A stretch of DNA of 64,000 nucleotides from NCBI RefSeq assembly GCF_014650175.1, contig NZ_BMUL01000005.1, forward strand, positions 269,969 to 333,968. The letters run 5' to 3'. A program made the translations under genes and the position numbers. A model generated the notes under the pieces. The model did no database searches. It saw only the letters and a program-made list of their open reading frames with translations, and was not told where the DNA came from. This stretch comes from Streptomyces termitum (GTDB lineage Bacteria > Actinomycetota > Actinomycetes > Streptomycetales > Streptomycetaceae). This document shows, one piece after another, positions 37,546 through 50,632 of this stretch; position 1 is the stretch's first letter; each line of letters starts with the position of its first letter.

Positions 37546-40214
37546 TGGAGTCGGCTGAAATCCGCCGCCGCTGGCTGAGCTTCTTCGAGGAGCGCGGTCA
37601 CACCGTCGTCCCTTCGGCGTCGCTCATCGCGGACGACCCGACTCTGCTGCTCGTCCCTGCGGGCATGGTGCCCTTCAAGCCCTACTTCCTGGGCGAGGTC
37701 AAGCCGCCGTTCACGCGCGCCTCCAGCGTGCAGAAGTGCGTGCGCACCCCCGACATCGAAGAGGTCGGCAAGACCACCCGCCACGGCACGTTCTTCCAGA
37801 TGTGCGGCAACTTCTCCTTCGGCGACTACTTCAAGGAAGGCGCCATCAAGCTCGCCTGGGAGCTGCTGACCACCCCGGTGGAGCACGGCGGCTACGGGCT
37901 GGAGCCGGAGAAGCTCTGGATCACCGTCTACGAGCAGGACGACGAGGCCGAGCGCATCTGGCGCGACGTCGTCGGCGTCCCGGCCGAGCGCATCCAGCGC
38001 CTGGGCATGGGCCCGAACTTCTGGTCGATGGGCGTCCCCGGCCCCTGCGGCCCCTGCTCCGAGATCAACTACGACCGCGGCCCCGACTTCGGCGTCGAGG
38101 GCGGCCCGGCCGTCAACGACGAGCGGTACGTGGAGATCTGGAACCTGGTCTTCATGCAGTACGAGCGCGGCGAGGGCTCCGGCAAGGACGACTTCCCGAT
38201 CCTCGGCGACCTGCCCGCCAAGAACATCGACACGGGCCTCGGCCTGGAGCGCCTGGCGATGATCCTCCAGGGCGTCCAGAACATGTACGAGACGGACACC
38301 CTCAAGGTCGTCATCGACAAGGCCACCGAGCTGACCGGCGTCTCCTACGGCAAGACCCACGACTCGGACGTCTCGCTGCGCGTGGTCGCCGACCACATGC
38401 GCACCTCGGTCATGCTCATCGGCGACGGCGTCACCCCGGGCAACGAGGGCCGCGGCTACGTGCTCCGCCGCATCATGCGCCGCGCCGTCCGCAACATGCG
38501 CCTGCTCGGCGCCACCGGCCCGGTCGTCGGCGAGCTCGTCGACACGGTCATCACGACCATGGGCGAGCAGTACCCGGAGCTGGAGACCGACCGCAAGCGC
38601 ATCGAGACGGTCGCCCTCGCCGAGGAGGCCGCGTTCCTCAAGGCCCTCAAGGGCGGCACCAACATCCTCGACACCGCCGTCACCGAGACCAAGGCCGCCG
38701 GCGGCACGGTCCTCGCCGGCGAGAAGGCCTTCCTGCTCCACGACACCTGGGGCTTCCCGATCGACCTCACCCTGGAGATGGCCGCCGAGCAGGGGCTGTC
38801 CGTGGACGAGACCGGCTTCCGCCGCCTGATGCAGGAGCAGCGGGACCGGGCCAAGGCCGACGCCAAGGCCAAGAAGACCGGCCACGCCGACGTCTCCGCC
38901 TACCGCGAGATCGCCGACACCTCCGGCGCCACCCGGTTCACCGGCTACACCAACACCGAGGGCGAGTCCACGGTCGTCGGCCTGCTCGTGAACGGCGTCC
39001 CCTCGCCGGCCGCCTCCGAGGGCGACGAGGTCGAGGTCGTCCTCGACCGCACCCCCTTCTACGCCGAGGGCGGCGGCCAGATCGCCGACCAGGGCCGCAT
39101 CAAGCTGCACTCCGGCGCCGTCATCGAGGTCCGCGACGTGCAGCAGCCGGTCCCCGGCGTCTCGGTGCACAAGGGCTCCGTGCAGGTCGGCGAGGTGACC
39201 GTGGGCTCCACCGCCTACGCCGCCATCGACGTCCGCCGCCGCCGGGCCATCGCCCGCGCCCACTCGGCCACCCACCTCACCCACCAGGCGCTGCGCGACG
39301 CCCTCGGCCCGACGGCCGCCCAGGCCGGTTCCGAGAACCAGCCCGGCCGCTTCCGCTTCGACTTCGGTTCGCCGAACGCCGTCCCCGGCACCGTCCTCAT
39401 GGACGTCGAGCAGAAGATCAACGAGGTCCTCTCGCGCGAGCTGGAGGTCCACGCCGAGGTCATGCCGATCGACGAGGCCAAGCGCCAGGGCGCCATCGCC
39501 GAGTTCGGCGAGAAGTACGGCGAGCAGGTCCGCGTCGTCACCATCGGCGACTTCTCCAAGGAGCTGTGCGGCGGCACCCACGTGCACAACACCGCCCAGC
39601 TCGGCCTGGTGAAGCTGCTCGGCGAGTCCTCCATCGGCTCCGGCGTGCGCCGCATCGAGGCCCTCGTCGGCGTCGACGCGTACCACTTCCTCGCCCGGGA
39701 GCACACGGTCGTCGCCCAGCTCCAGGAGCTGGTCAAGGGCCGCCCGGAGGAGCTGCCGGAGAAGATCTCCTCGATGCTCGGCAAGCTGAAGGACGCCGAG
39801 AAGGAGATCGAGAAGTTCCGCGCCGAGAAGGTCCTCCAGGCCGCCGCCGGCCTGGTCGACTCCGCCCGCGACATCCGCGGCCTCGCCCTCGTCACCGGGC
39901 AGGTCCCGGACGGCACCGGCGCCGACGACCTGCGCCGGCTGGTCCTCGACGTGCGCGGCCGCATCCCGTCCGACCGCCCGGCCGTGGTGGCCCTCTTCAC
40001 CACGGTGGGCGGCAAGCCGCTGACGGTCATCGCCACCAACGAGGCCGCCCGCGAGCGCGGCCTCAAGGCCGGCGAGCTGGTTCGCACGGCCGCCAAGACC
40101 CTCGGCGGCGGTGGCGGCGGCAAGCCGGACGTCGCCCAGGGCGGCGGCCAGAATCCGCAGGCCGTCGGCGAGGCCATCGCCGCCGTCGAGCGCCTGGTCG
40201 TGGAATCCGCGTGA
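37545..40214 (+). CDS. alaS: Alanyl-tRNA synthetase
   Basis: The 889-aa enzyme has the class II catalytic domain ([50 protein letters not shown]), the editing domain with [11 protein letters not shown] (about 572) and [13 protein letters not shown] (about 674), and the C-terminal DHHA1-type C-Ala domain with the glycine-rich [15 protein letters not shown] loop. It charges tRNA-Ala and hydrolyses Ser- and Gly-tRNA-Ala. AGGA lies 6-7 bases before ATG 37545. It overlaps ruvX by 4 bp. Confidence 0.97.
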   Translation: MESAEIRRRWLSFFEERGHTVVPSASLIADDPTLLLVPAGMVPFKPYFLGEVKPPFTRASSVQKCVRTPDIEEVGKTTRHGTFFQMCGNFSFGDYFKEGAIKLAWELLTTPVEHGGYGLEPEKLWITVYEQDDEAERIWRDVVGVPAERIQRLGMGPNFWSMGVPGPCGPCSEINYDRGPDFGVEGGPAVNDERYVEIWNLVFMQYERGEGSGKDDFPILGDLPAKNIDTGLGLERLAMILQGVQNMYETDTLKVVIDKATELTGVSYGKTHDSDVSLRVVADHMRTSVMLIGDGVTPGNEGRGYVLRRIMRRAVRNMRLLGATGPVVGELVDTVITTMGEQYPELETDRKRIETVALAEEAAFLKALKGGTNILDTAVTETKAAGGTVLAGEKAFLLHDTWGFPIDLTLEMAAEQGLSVDETGFRRLMQEQRDRAKADAKAKKTGHADVSAYREIADTSGATRFTGYTNTEGESTVVGLLVNGVPSPAASEGDEVEVVLDRTPFYAEGGGQIADQGRIKLHSGAVIEVRDVQQPVPGVSVHKGSVQVGEVTVGSTAYAAIDVRRRRAIARAHSATHLTHQALRDALGPTAAQAGSENQPGRFRFDFGSPNAVPGTVLMDVEQKINEVLSRELEVHAEVMPIDEAKRQGAIAEFGEKYGEQVRVVTIGDFSKELCGGTHVHNTAQLGLVKLLGESSIGSGVRRIEALVGVDAYHFLAREHTVVAQLQELVKGRPEELPEKISSMLGKLKDAEKEIEKFRAEKVLQAAAGLVDSARDIRGLALVTGQVPDGTGADDLRRLVLDVRGRIPSDRPAVVALFTTVGGKPLTVIATNEAARERGLKAGELVRTAAKTLGGGGGGKPDVAQGGGQNPQAVGEAIAAVERLVVESA

Positions 40215-40681
40215 CGATGCGCCGAGGACGGCGGATCGCCGTCGACGTCGGGGACGCCCGGATCGGGGTCGCCTCGTGCGACCCCGACGGGGTCCTCGCC
40301 ACGCCGGTGGAGACCGTGCCGGGACGCGACGTCCCGGCCGCCCACCGGCGGCTCCGCCAGATCGTGGCGGAGTACGAGCCGATCGAGGTCGTCGTGGGCC
40401 TGCCCCGCTCGCTCAGCGGGCGGGAGGGCCCGGCCGCGACCAAGGTCCGCGCCTTCGCGCGGGAGATGGCCAAGGGCATCGCCCCGGTGCCGGTCCGGCT
40501 GGTCGACGAGCGGATGACCACGGTCACCGCGACCCACGGGCTGCGGGCCTCCGGAGTGAAGGCGAAGAAGGGGCGGTCCGTCATCGACCAGGCCGCCGCC
40601 GTGGTCATCCTCCAGAACGCCCTTGAGTCCGAACGGGTATCGGGTCGGCCTCCTGGTGAGGGCGTCGAAGCGATCATCTGA
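40211..40681 (+). CDS. ruvX: Holliday junction resolvase-like / pre-16S rRNA nuclease YqgF
   Basis: The 156-aa RNase H-fold protein has [12 protein letters not shown] (catalytic Asp), [20 protein letters not shown] and the last acid in [12 protein letters not shown]. YqgF/RuvX in E. coli processes the 5' end of 16S rRNA; a resolvase role has also been proposed. The GTG at 40211 overlaps the alaS stop (GTGA); ATG 40217, two codons later, is an alternative. alaS-ruvX-mltG-aroE is a widely conserved order in actinobacteria. Confidence 0.93.
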   Translation: MTMRRGRRIAVDVGDARIGVASCDPDGVLATPVETVPGRDVPAAHRRLRQIVAEYEPIEVVVGLPRSLSGREGPAATKVRAFAREMAKGIAPVPVRLVDERMTTVTATHGLRASGVKAKKGRSVIDQAAAVVILQNALESERVSGRPPGEGVEAII

Positions 40682-40782
40682 TCGCGATACGGTAACGTTC
40701 CGCGCGATGTGGCGGCGTTCGAACAGCTGCCGCACTACGTAGAGGCGGATCGTCCGGAAGCCTCGCGGCTGGTTGGGGATCG

Positions 40783-42600
40783 ATGACTGAGTATGGCCGG
40801 GGCCAGGGCCCCGAACCGTGGCACCCCACGGACCCCCTGTACGGGGACCAGGGGTGGGAGGGCCAGCAGCAGTACCACCCGCAGCAGCCGCAGCAGGCGA
40901 CGCCGTACGCCCAGGACGGCCAGGGGTACCAGGACCCGTACGCCCAGCAGCACCAGGGCTACGGGGCCGACCCGTACCAGCAGCAGGCCGCCTACCAGCA
41001 GCAGGGCTACCCCGACCCGCACGCCCAGGGGTACGGGAACCAGGCGCACAACCAGGTCTACGACCAGGCGTACGACCAGACCGGCTGGCAGCAGCAGGGC
41101 TACGACACGCCCGGCCAGCCCGCACAGCCGTACGACGCCACCTGGGAGACCGGGCAGGCGGCCATGGCCTACCAGGCGCCGCCCGCCGATCCGTACGGCG
41201 GGCAGCAGCCCGACCTCTACGGCACCCCCGAGGCGTACCCGCCGCCCCAGCCCCCCGGCCGGCGGCGGCGCCCGGAGCCCGAGCCGGTCCCCGTGGAGGA
41301 GGAGCCGGAGGAGTCGCACCCCTTCTTCACCGGCGACGACCGGGACGACCGCGCCGACCGGGGCCGCCGCGGCGACCGGGCCGGGCGCGACGGCCGCGAC
41401 GACGGCCATGACGACGAGTACGACGACGGCTACGACGGCTACGACGAGGAGCCGTCCGGGCGCCGGGGCCGCCGCGGCGACGACCGCGAGCGCCGCGGCA
41501 AGGCCAAGAAACGCAAGGGCAAGAACGGCGTGGCCTGCCTCGTCGTCGCCCTGGTCCTCGGCGGCGGCATCGGCGGCATCGGCTACTTCGGCTACCAGTT
41601 CTGGCAGGGCCGGACCGCCCAGGCCCCGGACTTCGCGGGCGGCGGCAGCGGCGAGATCCAGGTCGAGATCCCGAAGGGCGCCTTCGGCAGCGACATCGGC
41701 AACATCCTGAAGAAGGCCGGCGTCGTGAAGAGCGTCGACGCCTTCGTCGCGGCCCAGAACAAGAACCCCAAGGGGCTCTCGATCCAGGCCGGCGCCTACA
41801 CGCTGAAGAAGGAGATGTCGGCGGAGAGCGCCGTCTCCCTCATGCTCGACCCGGTCAGCCAGGCCAACCTGATCATCCCCGAAGGCAAGCGCAACGCCTG
41901 GGTGTACGAGCAGATCGACACCCGCCTCGGCCTCAAGCCCGGCACCACCAAGGACCTCGCCCACAGCCAGGCCGGCTCCCTCGGCCTGCCCGACTGGGCC
42001 AAGAACCACAAGGACGTCAAGGACCCGCTGGAAGGATTCCTCTTCCCCGCCAGCTACCCGGTCGCCAAGGGCTCCAAGCCCGAGGACGCCCTGAAGAAGA
42101 TGGTCAGCCGGGCGACCCAGGAGTACGCGAAGCTGGATCTGGAGGGCAAGGCGACGGCGCACGGTCTGAAGGGCCCGTGGGAGCTGCTGACCGTCGCGAG
42201 CCTCGTCCAGGTCGAGGGCAAGTACAAGCACGACTTCGACAAGGTCGCGCGGGTCGTCTACAACCGCCTCAACCCCAGCAACACCCAGACGGTCGGCCGG
42301 CTGGAGTTCGACTCCACGGTCAACTACCTCAAGGGCCAGAGCACCCTCGACGTCGGCTCGGTCGACGACATGCGGAAGATCAAGGACCCGTACAACACCT
42401 ACGACGTGAAGGGCCTCATCCCCGGGCCGATCAGCAACCCCGGCCTGGAGGCCATCAACTCCGCGCTCGACCCGGCGGAGGGGCCCTGGCTGTACTTCGT
42501 GTCGATCAACGAGAACAAGACGGTCTTCGCCGTGACGAACGAGGAGCACAACCGCAACGTCGAGGAGTACAAGAAGGAACGGGAGAAGTCCGGCCAGTGA
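40783..42600 (+). CDS. mltG: Endolytic murein transglycosylase MltG
   Basis: The 605-aa protein has an unusually long cytoplasmic region (about residues 1-245): first Gln/Tyr/Pro/Gly-rich (repeated PYAQ, QQ and GYGADPYQQ blocks), then Asp/Arg-rich. One transmembrane helix follows (GVACLVVALVLGGGIGGIGYFG, about 248-270), and then the extracytoplasmic YceG domain with EIPKGAFGSDIGNILKKAGV, LEGFLFPASYPV and ASLVQVEGKYKHDFDKVARVVYNRL; the Glu of QVE matches the last Glu of the EKE motif in other MltG proteins. It cleaves nascent peptidoglycan strands and sets their length. It starts about 100 bp after ruvX and overlaps aroE. Confidence 0.93.
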   Translation: MTEYGRGQGPEPWHPTDPLYGDQGWEGQQQYHPQQPQQATPYAQDGQGYQDPYAQQHQGYGADPYQQQAAYQQQGYPDPHAQGYGNQAHNQVYDQAYDQTGWQQQGYDTPGQPAQPYDATWETGQAAMAYQAPPADPYGGQQPDLYGTPEAYPPPQPPGRRRRPEPEPVPVEEEPEESHPFFTGDDRDDRADRGRRGDRAGRDGRDDGHDDEYDDGYDGYDEEPSGRRGRRGDDRERRGKAKKRKGKNGVACLVVALVLGGGIGGIGYFGYQFWQGRTAQAPDFAGGGSGEIQVEIPKGAFGSDIGNILKKAGVVKSVDAFVAAQNKNPKGLSIQAGAYTLKKEMSAESAVSLMLDPVSQANLIIPEGKRNAWVYEQIDTRLGLKPGTTKDLAHSQAGSLGLPDWAKNHKDVKDPLEGFLFPASYPVAKGSKPEDALKKMVSRATQEYAKLDLEGKATAHGLKGPWELLTVASLVQVEGKYKHDFDKVARVVYNRLNPSNTQTVGRLEFDSTVNYLKGQSTLDVGSVDDMRKIKDPYNTYDVKGLIPGPISNPGLEAINSALDPAEGPWLYFVSINENKTVFAVTNEEHNRNVEEYKKEREKSGQ

Positions 42601-43424
42601 GCACCCAGCACCGGGCCGCCGTCCTCGGCTCACCGATCACCCACTCGCTCTCCCCGGTCCTGCACCGCGCCGCGTACGCGGAGCTCGGCCTCGACGACTG
42701 GTCCTACGGCCGCTTCGAGCTCGACGAGGAGGCCCTGCCGGGCTTCGTCGGCGCACTCGACGGCTCATGGGCCGGCCTCTCGCTGACCATGCCGCTGAAG
42801 CGGGCGATCATCCCGCTGCTCGACGAGATCAGCGACACCGCCGCCTCCGTGGAGGCCGTCAACACGGTGGTCATCGGCGAGGACGGCCGCCGGACCGGCG
42901 ACAACACCGACATCCCCGGCATGATCGCCGCCCTGCGCGAGCGGGGCGTCGAGAAGGCGGAGTCCGCCGCCGTCCTCGGCGCCGGCGCCACCGCCTCCTC
43001 CGCGCTCGCGGCCCTCGCCCGGATCTGCGCGGGCCCCGTCACCGCGTACGTGCGCAGCGAGGCGCGGGCCGCGGAGATGCGCGTCTGGGGCGAGCGGCTC
43101 GGCGTGGACGTCCGCACCGCCGCCTGGGAGCGGGCGGCGGAGGCGTTCGACGCGCCGCTGGTGATCGCCACCACCCCGGCCGGCACCACGGACGCCCTGG
43201 CGGCGGCCGTCCCCGACGCGGCCGGCACCCTCTTCGACGTCCTCTACGACCCCTGGCCCACCGCCCTCGCCGCCGCCTGGTCCGAGCGCGGCGGAAAGGT
43301 CGTCGGCGGCCTGGACCTCCTGGTCCACCAGGCGGTCCTCCAGGTCGAGCTGATGACCGGCGCCGCCGAGGCCCCGCTCGCCGCCATGCGTGCGGCCGGG
43401 GAGGCGGCGCTCGCCGCCCGCTGA
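42597..43424 (+). CDS. aroE: Shikimate dehydrogenase
   Basis: The 275-aa enzyme has the substrate site LGSPITHSLSP and L-T-M-P-L-K (catalytic Lys), NTVV, GDNTDIPG (catalytic Asp) and the NADP-binding GAGATASSAL. It reduces 3-dehydroshikimate to shikimate. The GTG overlaps the mltG stop (GTGA). The sequence lacks the short AroE variants' features; quinate activity cannot be excluded. aroC follows after 189 bp. Confidence 0.94.
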   Translation: MSTQHRAAVLGSPITHSLSPVLHRAAYAELGLDDWSYGRFELDEEALPGFVGALDGSWAGLSLTMPLKRAIIPLLDEISDTAASVEAVNTVVIGEDGRRTGDNTDIPGMIAALRERGVEKAESAAVLGAGATASSALAALARICAGPVTAYVRSEARAAEMRVWGERLGVDVRTAAWERAAEAFDAPLVIATTPAGTTDALAAAVPDAAGTLFDVLYDPWPTALAAAWSERGGKVVGGLDLLVHQAVLQVELMTGAAEAPLAAMRAAGEAALAAR

Positions 43425-43613
43425 CCCCGCCCGCCCCGCCACGCGCCCCCGGCCTCCCCGTATAAGGGGCGGACGAGGGGCGCGATCAGCGTCCGTAGAC
43501 CGGACAGGTGCCGGGCCGGAGTCCCGGACGTGGGAGGATCGTGGACGGCGGGCCAGGGCCGCGCACCCGGGCCGCGTCGTCGCAGTGCCCAGGCGCGAGC
43601 ATGAGGAGCATCG

Positions 43614-46865
<3,252 letters not shown>

Positions 46866-46884
46866 ACGGCCCCGCGTGCCCGGC

Positions 46885-46911
46885 CGGCCGGACCCCCACG
46901 GGGCCCGGCCG
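46885..46911 (+). terminator. Terminator after the aro operon
   Basis: CGGCCGG at 46885-46891 pairs with CCGGCCG at 46905-46911, with further pairing of CCCC/GGGG inside, 20 bases past the aroQ stop. The 377-bp gap (46866-47242) otherwise holds the CCGTACGCG repeats listed next and the next gene's leader. Confidence 0.55.
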
Positions 46912-46932
46912 ACCGGTCGCGCACCCCGGGGG

Positions 46933-47070
46933 CCGTACGCGTACGCCGCCGGGCCCCCGGCCGTACGCGCTCCGCTTCGGCCGGTACGGGCTCCGCCTCG
47001 GCTCGTCCGCGCCCCCCCGCGAGGGCGCCGGTACGAGGGAGCCCGCCCATGGACCCCGGGCCCGTACGCG
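46933..47070. repeat. CCGTACGCG repeats and a short imperfect tandem repeat
   Basis: CCGTACGCG occurs at 46933-46941, 46961-46969 and 47062-47070. In addition, 46958-46977 and 46978-46998 are imperfect 20/21-bp tandem copies (CGGCCG-TACGCGCTCCGC and CGGCCGGTACGGGCTCCGC). The core CGTACG is itself palindromic. They lie upstream of the P-loop gene and might be regulator sites. Confidence 0.4.
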
Positions 47071-47242
47071 CCCCGCGCGGTTCCGGTTCCGCGGGCGTGC
47101 CGCGCGGCCGGGGCGGGGCGGGCACTTTCCGCGGGGTCCGGGGCGTTCCCCGAGCGGGGGGACGGGGCGGTAACGTTTTGGCATCCCCGGACGACCGGGA
47201 CGCAGACCGACGCACCAGGCCGACGAGACGGAGTGGCACCGG

Positions 47243-48133
47243 ATGCAGCACGCAGTGGGGGCACCGCTGCCACCGCCCGAACGGCCGGACACGGCCGCCG
47301 GACACGGACCCGTACCCCCGCCCCCGCGGACCGCGCCCTATCCGGGCCCGCCGCCCGGCGCGCCCGGCGGCCGGCTCGGCGTGCACCCGGCCGTCCGGCC
47401 CGGTCCGCCCCCGGCCGGCGGCGGACCGGGCTGGGGCGGCGGCGCCACCGGCCCCGTGCCCCCGCACGGCACCGGCCCCGTGCCGCCCCCGTACACCGCC
47501 GCCCCCGCCCACGCCACGGGCGCCGTCCCGCTGCCCCCGCCCGTCCCGGTCGCCGACCACGGGCCCGGCACCGGCGCCACCACCCTCGCCGTCCTGCTCA
47601 TCGGACCGGCCGGCGCGGGCAAGACCACCGTCGCCCGGCACTGGGCGCGCCGCCGGCCCGTCCCCACCGCCCACATCAGCCTCGACGACGTCCGCGAATG
47701 GGTCTGCTCCGGCTTCGCCGACCCCCAGTCCGGCTGGAACGAGCACTCCGAGGCGCAGTACCGGCTGGCCCGCCGCACCTGCGGCTTCGCCGCTCGCAAC
47801 TTCCTCGCCAACGGCATCTCCTGCATCGTCGACGACGCCGTCTTCCCCGACCGGCCCGTCGTCGGCCTCGGCGGCTGGAAGCGGCACGTCGGCCCCGGCC
47901 TGCTCCCGGTGGTCCTCCTCCCCGGCCTGGAGGTCGTCCTGGAGCGCAACGCCCAGCGCTCCGGCAACCGGCGCCTCTCCGACGAGGAGGTCGCCGCGAT
48001 ACACGGCCGGATGGCCGGCTGGTACGGCTCCGGCCTCCCGATCATCGACAACTCGGCGCTCGACGTGGAGGCCACCGCCCGGCTCCTCGACGAGGCCCTC
48101 GCCCGCGCGATAGCCGCCCCGCCCGCTCCCTAG
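47243..48133 (+). CDS. P-loop ATP-binding protein with proline-rich N-terminus
   Basis: The 296-aa protein has a disordered N-terminal third (about residues 1-110) very rich in Pro, Gly and Ala (repeats of PVPPP, TGPVPP), then an AAA_33/zeta-like nucleotide kinase domain: Walker A GPAGAGKTT (about 119-127), ISLDDVREWVCSGFADPQSGW, and the lid/Arg region LERNAQRSGNRRLSDEEV. Such domains phosphorylate small molecules, nucleotides or RNA ends; the substrate here is unknown. GGAG lies about 9 bases before the ATG. It is a single gene between aroQ and the M24 gene. Confidence 0.82.
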   Translation: MQHAVGAPLPPPERPDTAAGHGPVPPPPRTAPYPGPPPGAPGGRLGVHPAVRPGPPPAGGGPGWGGGATGPVPPHGTGPVPPPYTAAPAHATGAVPLPPPVPVADHGPGTGATTLAVLLIGPAGAGKTTVARHWARRRPVPTAHISLDDVREWVCSGFADPQSGWNEHSEAQYRLARRTCGFAARNFLANGISCIVDDAVFPDRPVVGLGGWKRHVGPGLLPVVLLPGLEVVLERNAQRSGNRRLSDEEVAAIHGRMAGWYGSGLPIIDNSALDVEATARLLDEALARAIAAPPAP

Positions 48134-48223
48134 GGAACCGGCGGGGCACCCCGGGAGGGCGGCGTTCCCCGGTCGGACGCCGCCGACGGGCCGGGGCGCG
48201 GACCGGCTCGTAGGCTCGAAGAC

Positions 48224-49336
48224 ATGTCACAGGTGTATGCGGACCGCCGGATCAGGCTGCGCGACCGGTGCGCGGCAGCGGGCAACGCGGCGGCCCTGGT
48301 CTCCCGCCCGGCGAACGTCCGCTATCTGACCGGCGGGGCGCCGCCCGGAGCCGTCCTCCTCGTCGGCCCCGAGCCCGGCGCCGACGTGCTCCTGCGGCCC
48401 GCCTCCGCCGAGGGCGACCCCCTCGACGGGCGGCTCGACGAGGTCCTGCGCCAGCAGCGCCTGCCGCTCGGCGGCGGGGACCCGGCCGTCGCCGCCGCCC
48501 GGCTCGCCCGCGGCTTCGGCGCCGACGGCCTCGCCGTCGAGGAGCACGACCTCACGGTCGCCCGCCACCGCAGCCTCACCACCGCCGCCCCCGGCCTCCG
48601 CCTCGCCGACCTCTCCTGCGCCGTCGAACAGCTCCGGGTCGTCAAGGACGAGGACGAGATCGCCTGCCTGCGGATCGCCGCCGAGATCGCCGACCAGGCC
48701 CTCGGCGAACTCCTGGAGTCCATCCTCGTCGGGCGGACCGAGCGCCACCTCGCCCTGGAACTGGAGCGCAGGCTCGTCGACCACGGCGCCGACGGGGCCG
48801 CCTTCCCCACCTCCGTCGCCACCGGCCCGCACTCCGGCCGGCGCGGCCACCGCCCCACCGACCGCCGGGTCGAGGAGGGCGACTTCCTGTCCGTCTGCCT
48901 CGGCGCCGACTACCGCGGCTACCGCTGCGAGATCGGCCGCACCTTCGTCATCGGCACCGCCCCGGCCGACTGGCAGATCGAGCTGTACGAGCTCGTCTTC
49001 GCCGCTCAGCGGGCCGGCCGGGAGTCCCTGGCACCCGGCGCGGAGTACCGCGACGTGGACCGCGCGGCCCGCCAGATCCTGGACGCGGCGGGCCACGCGG
49101 CGACCGCCGTACCCCTCACCGGGCACGGGGTCGGGCTCGAAATCGACGAGGACCCGCAGTTGTCCCCCTCGGCCATGGGTAAACTGGACGCTTGTGTGCC
49201 GGTCACCGTCGAACCGGGAGTCCACCTCCCGGGCCGGGGCGGGGTCCGGATCGATGACACGCTCGTCGTGCGCCAGGAGGCGGACGGCGGACCCGAGCTA
49301 CTCACCATCACGACCAAGGAGCTGCTCGCCCTCTAG
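48224..49336 (+). CDS. M24 (aminopeptidase P / Xaa-Pro dipeptidase) homologue with altered metal site
   Basis: The 370-aa protein has the creatinase N-terminal domain and the pita-bread M24 domain. The metal ligands deviate: the first Asp (LDFGA in active relatives) is C225 in VCLGA; the second Asp (SDITRT) is E236 in CEIGRT; the His-containing HExP stretch has D308 in EIDEDP; the last Glu (RIED) is D344 in RIDD. H301 (TGHGVG) and E330 (TVEPG) are retained. So normal dinuclear peptidase activity is doubtful. Position before efp is that of pepQ in other actinobacteria. It may be an inactive or repurposed peptidase, perhaps conserved in the genus. Confidence 0.85.
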   Translation: MSQVYADRRIRLRDRCAAAGNAAALVSRPANVRYLTGGAPPGAVLLVGPEPGADVLLRPASAEGDPLDGRLDEVLRQQRLPLGGGDPAVAAARLARGFGADGLAVEEHDLTVARHRSLTTAAPGLRLADLSCAVEQLRVVKDEDEIACLRIAAEIADQALGELLESILVGRTERHLALELERRLVDHGADGAAFPTSVATGPHSGRRGHRPTDRRVEEGDFLSVCLGADYRGYRCEIGRTFVIGTAPADWQIELYELVFAAQRAGRESLAPGAEYRDVDRAARQILDAAGHAATAVPLTGHGVGLEIDEDPQLSPSAMGKLDACVPVTVEPGVHLPGRGGVRIDDTLVVRQEADGGPELLTITTKELLAL

Positions 49337-49382
49337 GCGCGCGAGGCTCCCGGTCCACGTCAGTCCAGGAGATTCCGCAACC

Positions 49383-49949
49383 GTGGCTTCCACGAACGAC
49401 CTCAAGAACGGCATGGTGCTCAAGCTCGACGGGGGCCAGCTCTGGTCCGTCGTCGAGTTCCAGCACGTCAAGCCCGGCAAGGGCCCGGCCTTCGTGCGCA
49501 CCAAGCTCAAGAACGTGCTGTCCGGCAAGGTCGTCGACAAGACGTTCAACGCCGGTGTCAAGGTGGAGACCGCGAACGTCGACAAGCGCGACATGCAGTT
49601 CTCCTACATGGACGGCGACTACTTCGTCTTCATGGACATGGACACGTACGACCAGCTGCACATCGACCGCAAGGTCGTCGGCGACGCGGCCAACTTCCTC
49701 ATCGAGGGCTTCACCGCCCTGGTGGCGCAGAACGAGGGCCAGGTCCTCTACGTCGAGCTGCCGGCCGCCGTCGAGCTGGTCATCTCGGAGACCGAGCCGG
49801 GCGTCCAGGGCGACCGCTCCACCGGTGGCACCAAGCCCGCCACCCTGGAGACCGGTCACCAGATCCAGGTCCCGCTCTTCATCACCACCGGTGAGAAGAT
49901 CAAGGTCGACACCCGCACCAGCGACTACCTCGGCCGGGTGAACAGCTAA
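49383..49949 (+). CDS. efp: Translation elongation factor P
   Basis: The 188-aa protein has the three-barrel EF-P layout, beginning [21 protein letters not shown], with the tip loop [12 protein letters not shown] (K33) and the C-terminal signature [13 protein letters not shown] enters stalled ribosomes at polyproline stretches. The PGKG loop carries an unmodified-type Lys as usual for actinobacteria. GTG 49383 with GGAG 12 bases upstream was chosen over longer frames. nusB follows after 2 bp. Confidence 0.96.
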   Translation: MASTNDLKNGMVLKLDGGQLWSVVEFQHVKPGKGPAFVRTKLKNVLSGKVVDKTFNAGVKVETANVDKRDMQFSYMDGDYFVFMDMDTYDQLHIDRKVVGDAANFLIEGFTALVAQNEGQVLYVELPAAVELVISETEPGVQGDRSTGGTKPATLETGHQIQVPLFITTGEKIKVDTRTSDYLGRVNS

Positions 49950-49951
49950 CC

Positions 49952-50389
49952 GTGGCCGCCCGGAGCAAGGCCCGCAGGCGGGCCTTCCAGATCCTGTTCG
50001 AGGCCGACCAGCGCGGCACTTCGGTGCAGGAGGTCCTCGCGGACCAGATCCGGCTCCACCGCGCCGACGACCGTCAGCCGCCGGTCAGCGAGTTCACCAT
50101 GCAGCTGGTCGAGGGGTACGCCCCCTACACGGCCCGCATCGACGAGCTGATCGCCACCTACGCGGTGGACTGGGACCTCGACCGGATGCCGGTCGCCGAC
50201 CGGAACATCGTGCGCCTCGCCGCGTACGAGCTGATCTGGGTCGACGACATCCCGGACGCGGTCGCGATCGACGAGGCGGTCCAGCTCGCCAAGGAGTTCT
50301 CCACGGACGACTCCCCGGCCTTCGTCAACGGCCTCCTCGCGCGCTTCAAGGACCTGAAGCCGCGCCTGCGCCGGGACGCGGACGCCTAG
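49952..50389 (+). CDS. nusB: Transcription antitermination factor NusB
   Basis: The 145-aa all-helical protein has the NusB blocks ARRRAFQILFEADQRG, MPVADRNIVRLAAYELIW and AIDEAVQLAKEFSTDDSPAFVNGLLARF. With NusE (S10) it binds boxA RNA and promotes rRNA antitermination. The GTG at 49952 directly follows efp, so efp-nusB is one operon. Strong hairpins follow. Confidence 0.96.
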   Translation: MAARSKARRRAFQILFEADQRGTSVQEVLADQIRLHRADDRQPPVSEFTMQLVEGYAPYTARIDELIATYAVDWDLDRMPVADRNIVRLAAYELIWVDDIPDAVAIDEAVQLAKEFSTDDSPAFVNGLLARFKDLKPRLRRDADA

Positions 50390-50390
50390 G

Positions 50391-50496
50391 GCCTGTCCCG
50401 GCCCTTCCTGCCGGGGCCGGCCGGACAGGTCCCGGTCCCGTCCCTCACGGCTCGTCGAAGGGGCCCGCGGCATCCCCGATGCCCGCAGGCCCCTTC
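50391..50496 (+). terminator. Two terminator hairpins after nusB
   Basis: CCTGTCC (50392-50398) pairs with GGACAGG (50423-50429) just past the stop. A second long hairpin pairs GAAGGGGCC (50457-50465) with GGCCCCTTC (50488-50496) and continues inward to GATGC/GCATC. Both would end efp-nusB transcription before convergent bldD. Confidence 0.75.
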
Positions 50497-50550
50497 GCGT
50501 GCGCCCGGCCGCCCAGAGGACCCGTTCCGGCGCCGTACGGGCAGGGAAAA

Positions 50551-50594
50551 CCGCCGGGCCCGTGGCGTCGGAAAGACGTCCACGGGCCCGGCGG
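50551..50594 (-). terminator. Intrinsic terminator of bldD
   Basis: A 15-bp perfect stem (50551-50565 with 50580-50594) encloses an inner CGTC/GACG stem with GGAAA loop; read on the minus strand it is followed by TTTT. It lies 39 bases past the bldD stop. Confidence 0.85.
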
Positions 50595-50632
50595 CACGTT
50601 TCTGCAGTGCGGGGGAGAGGCGACCCCGGAGG

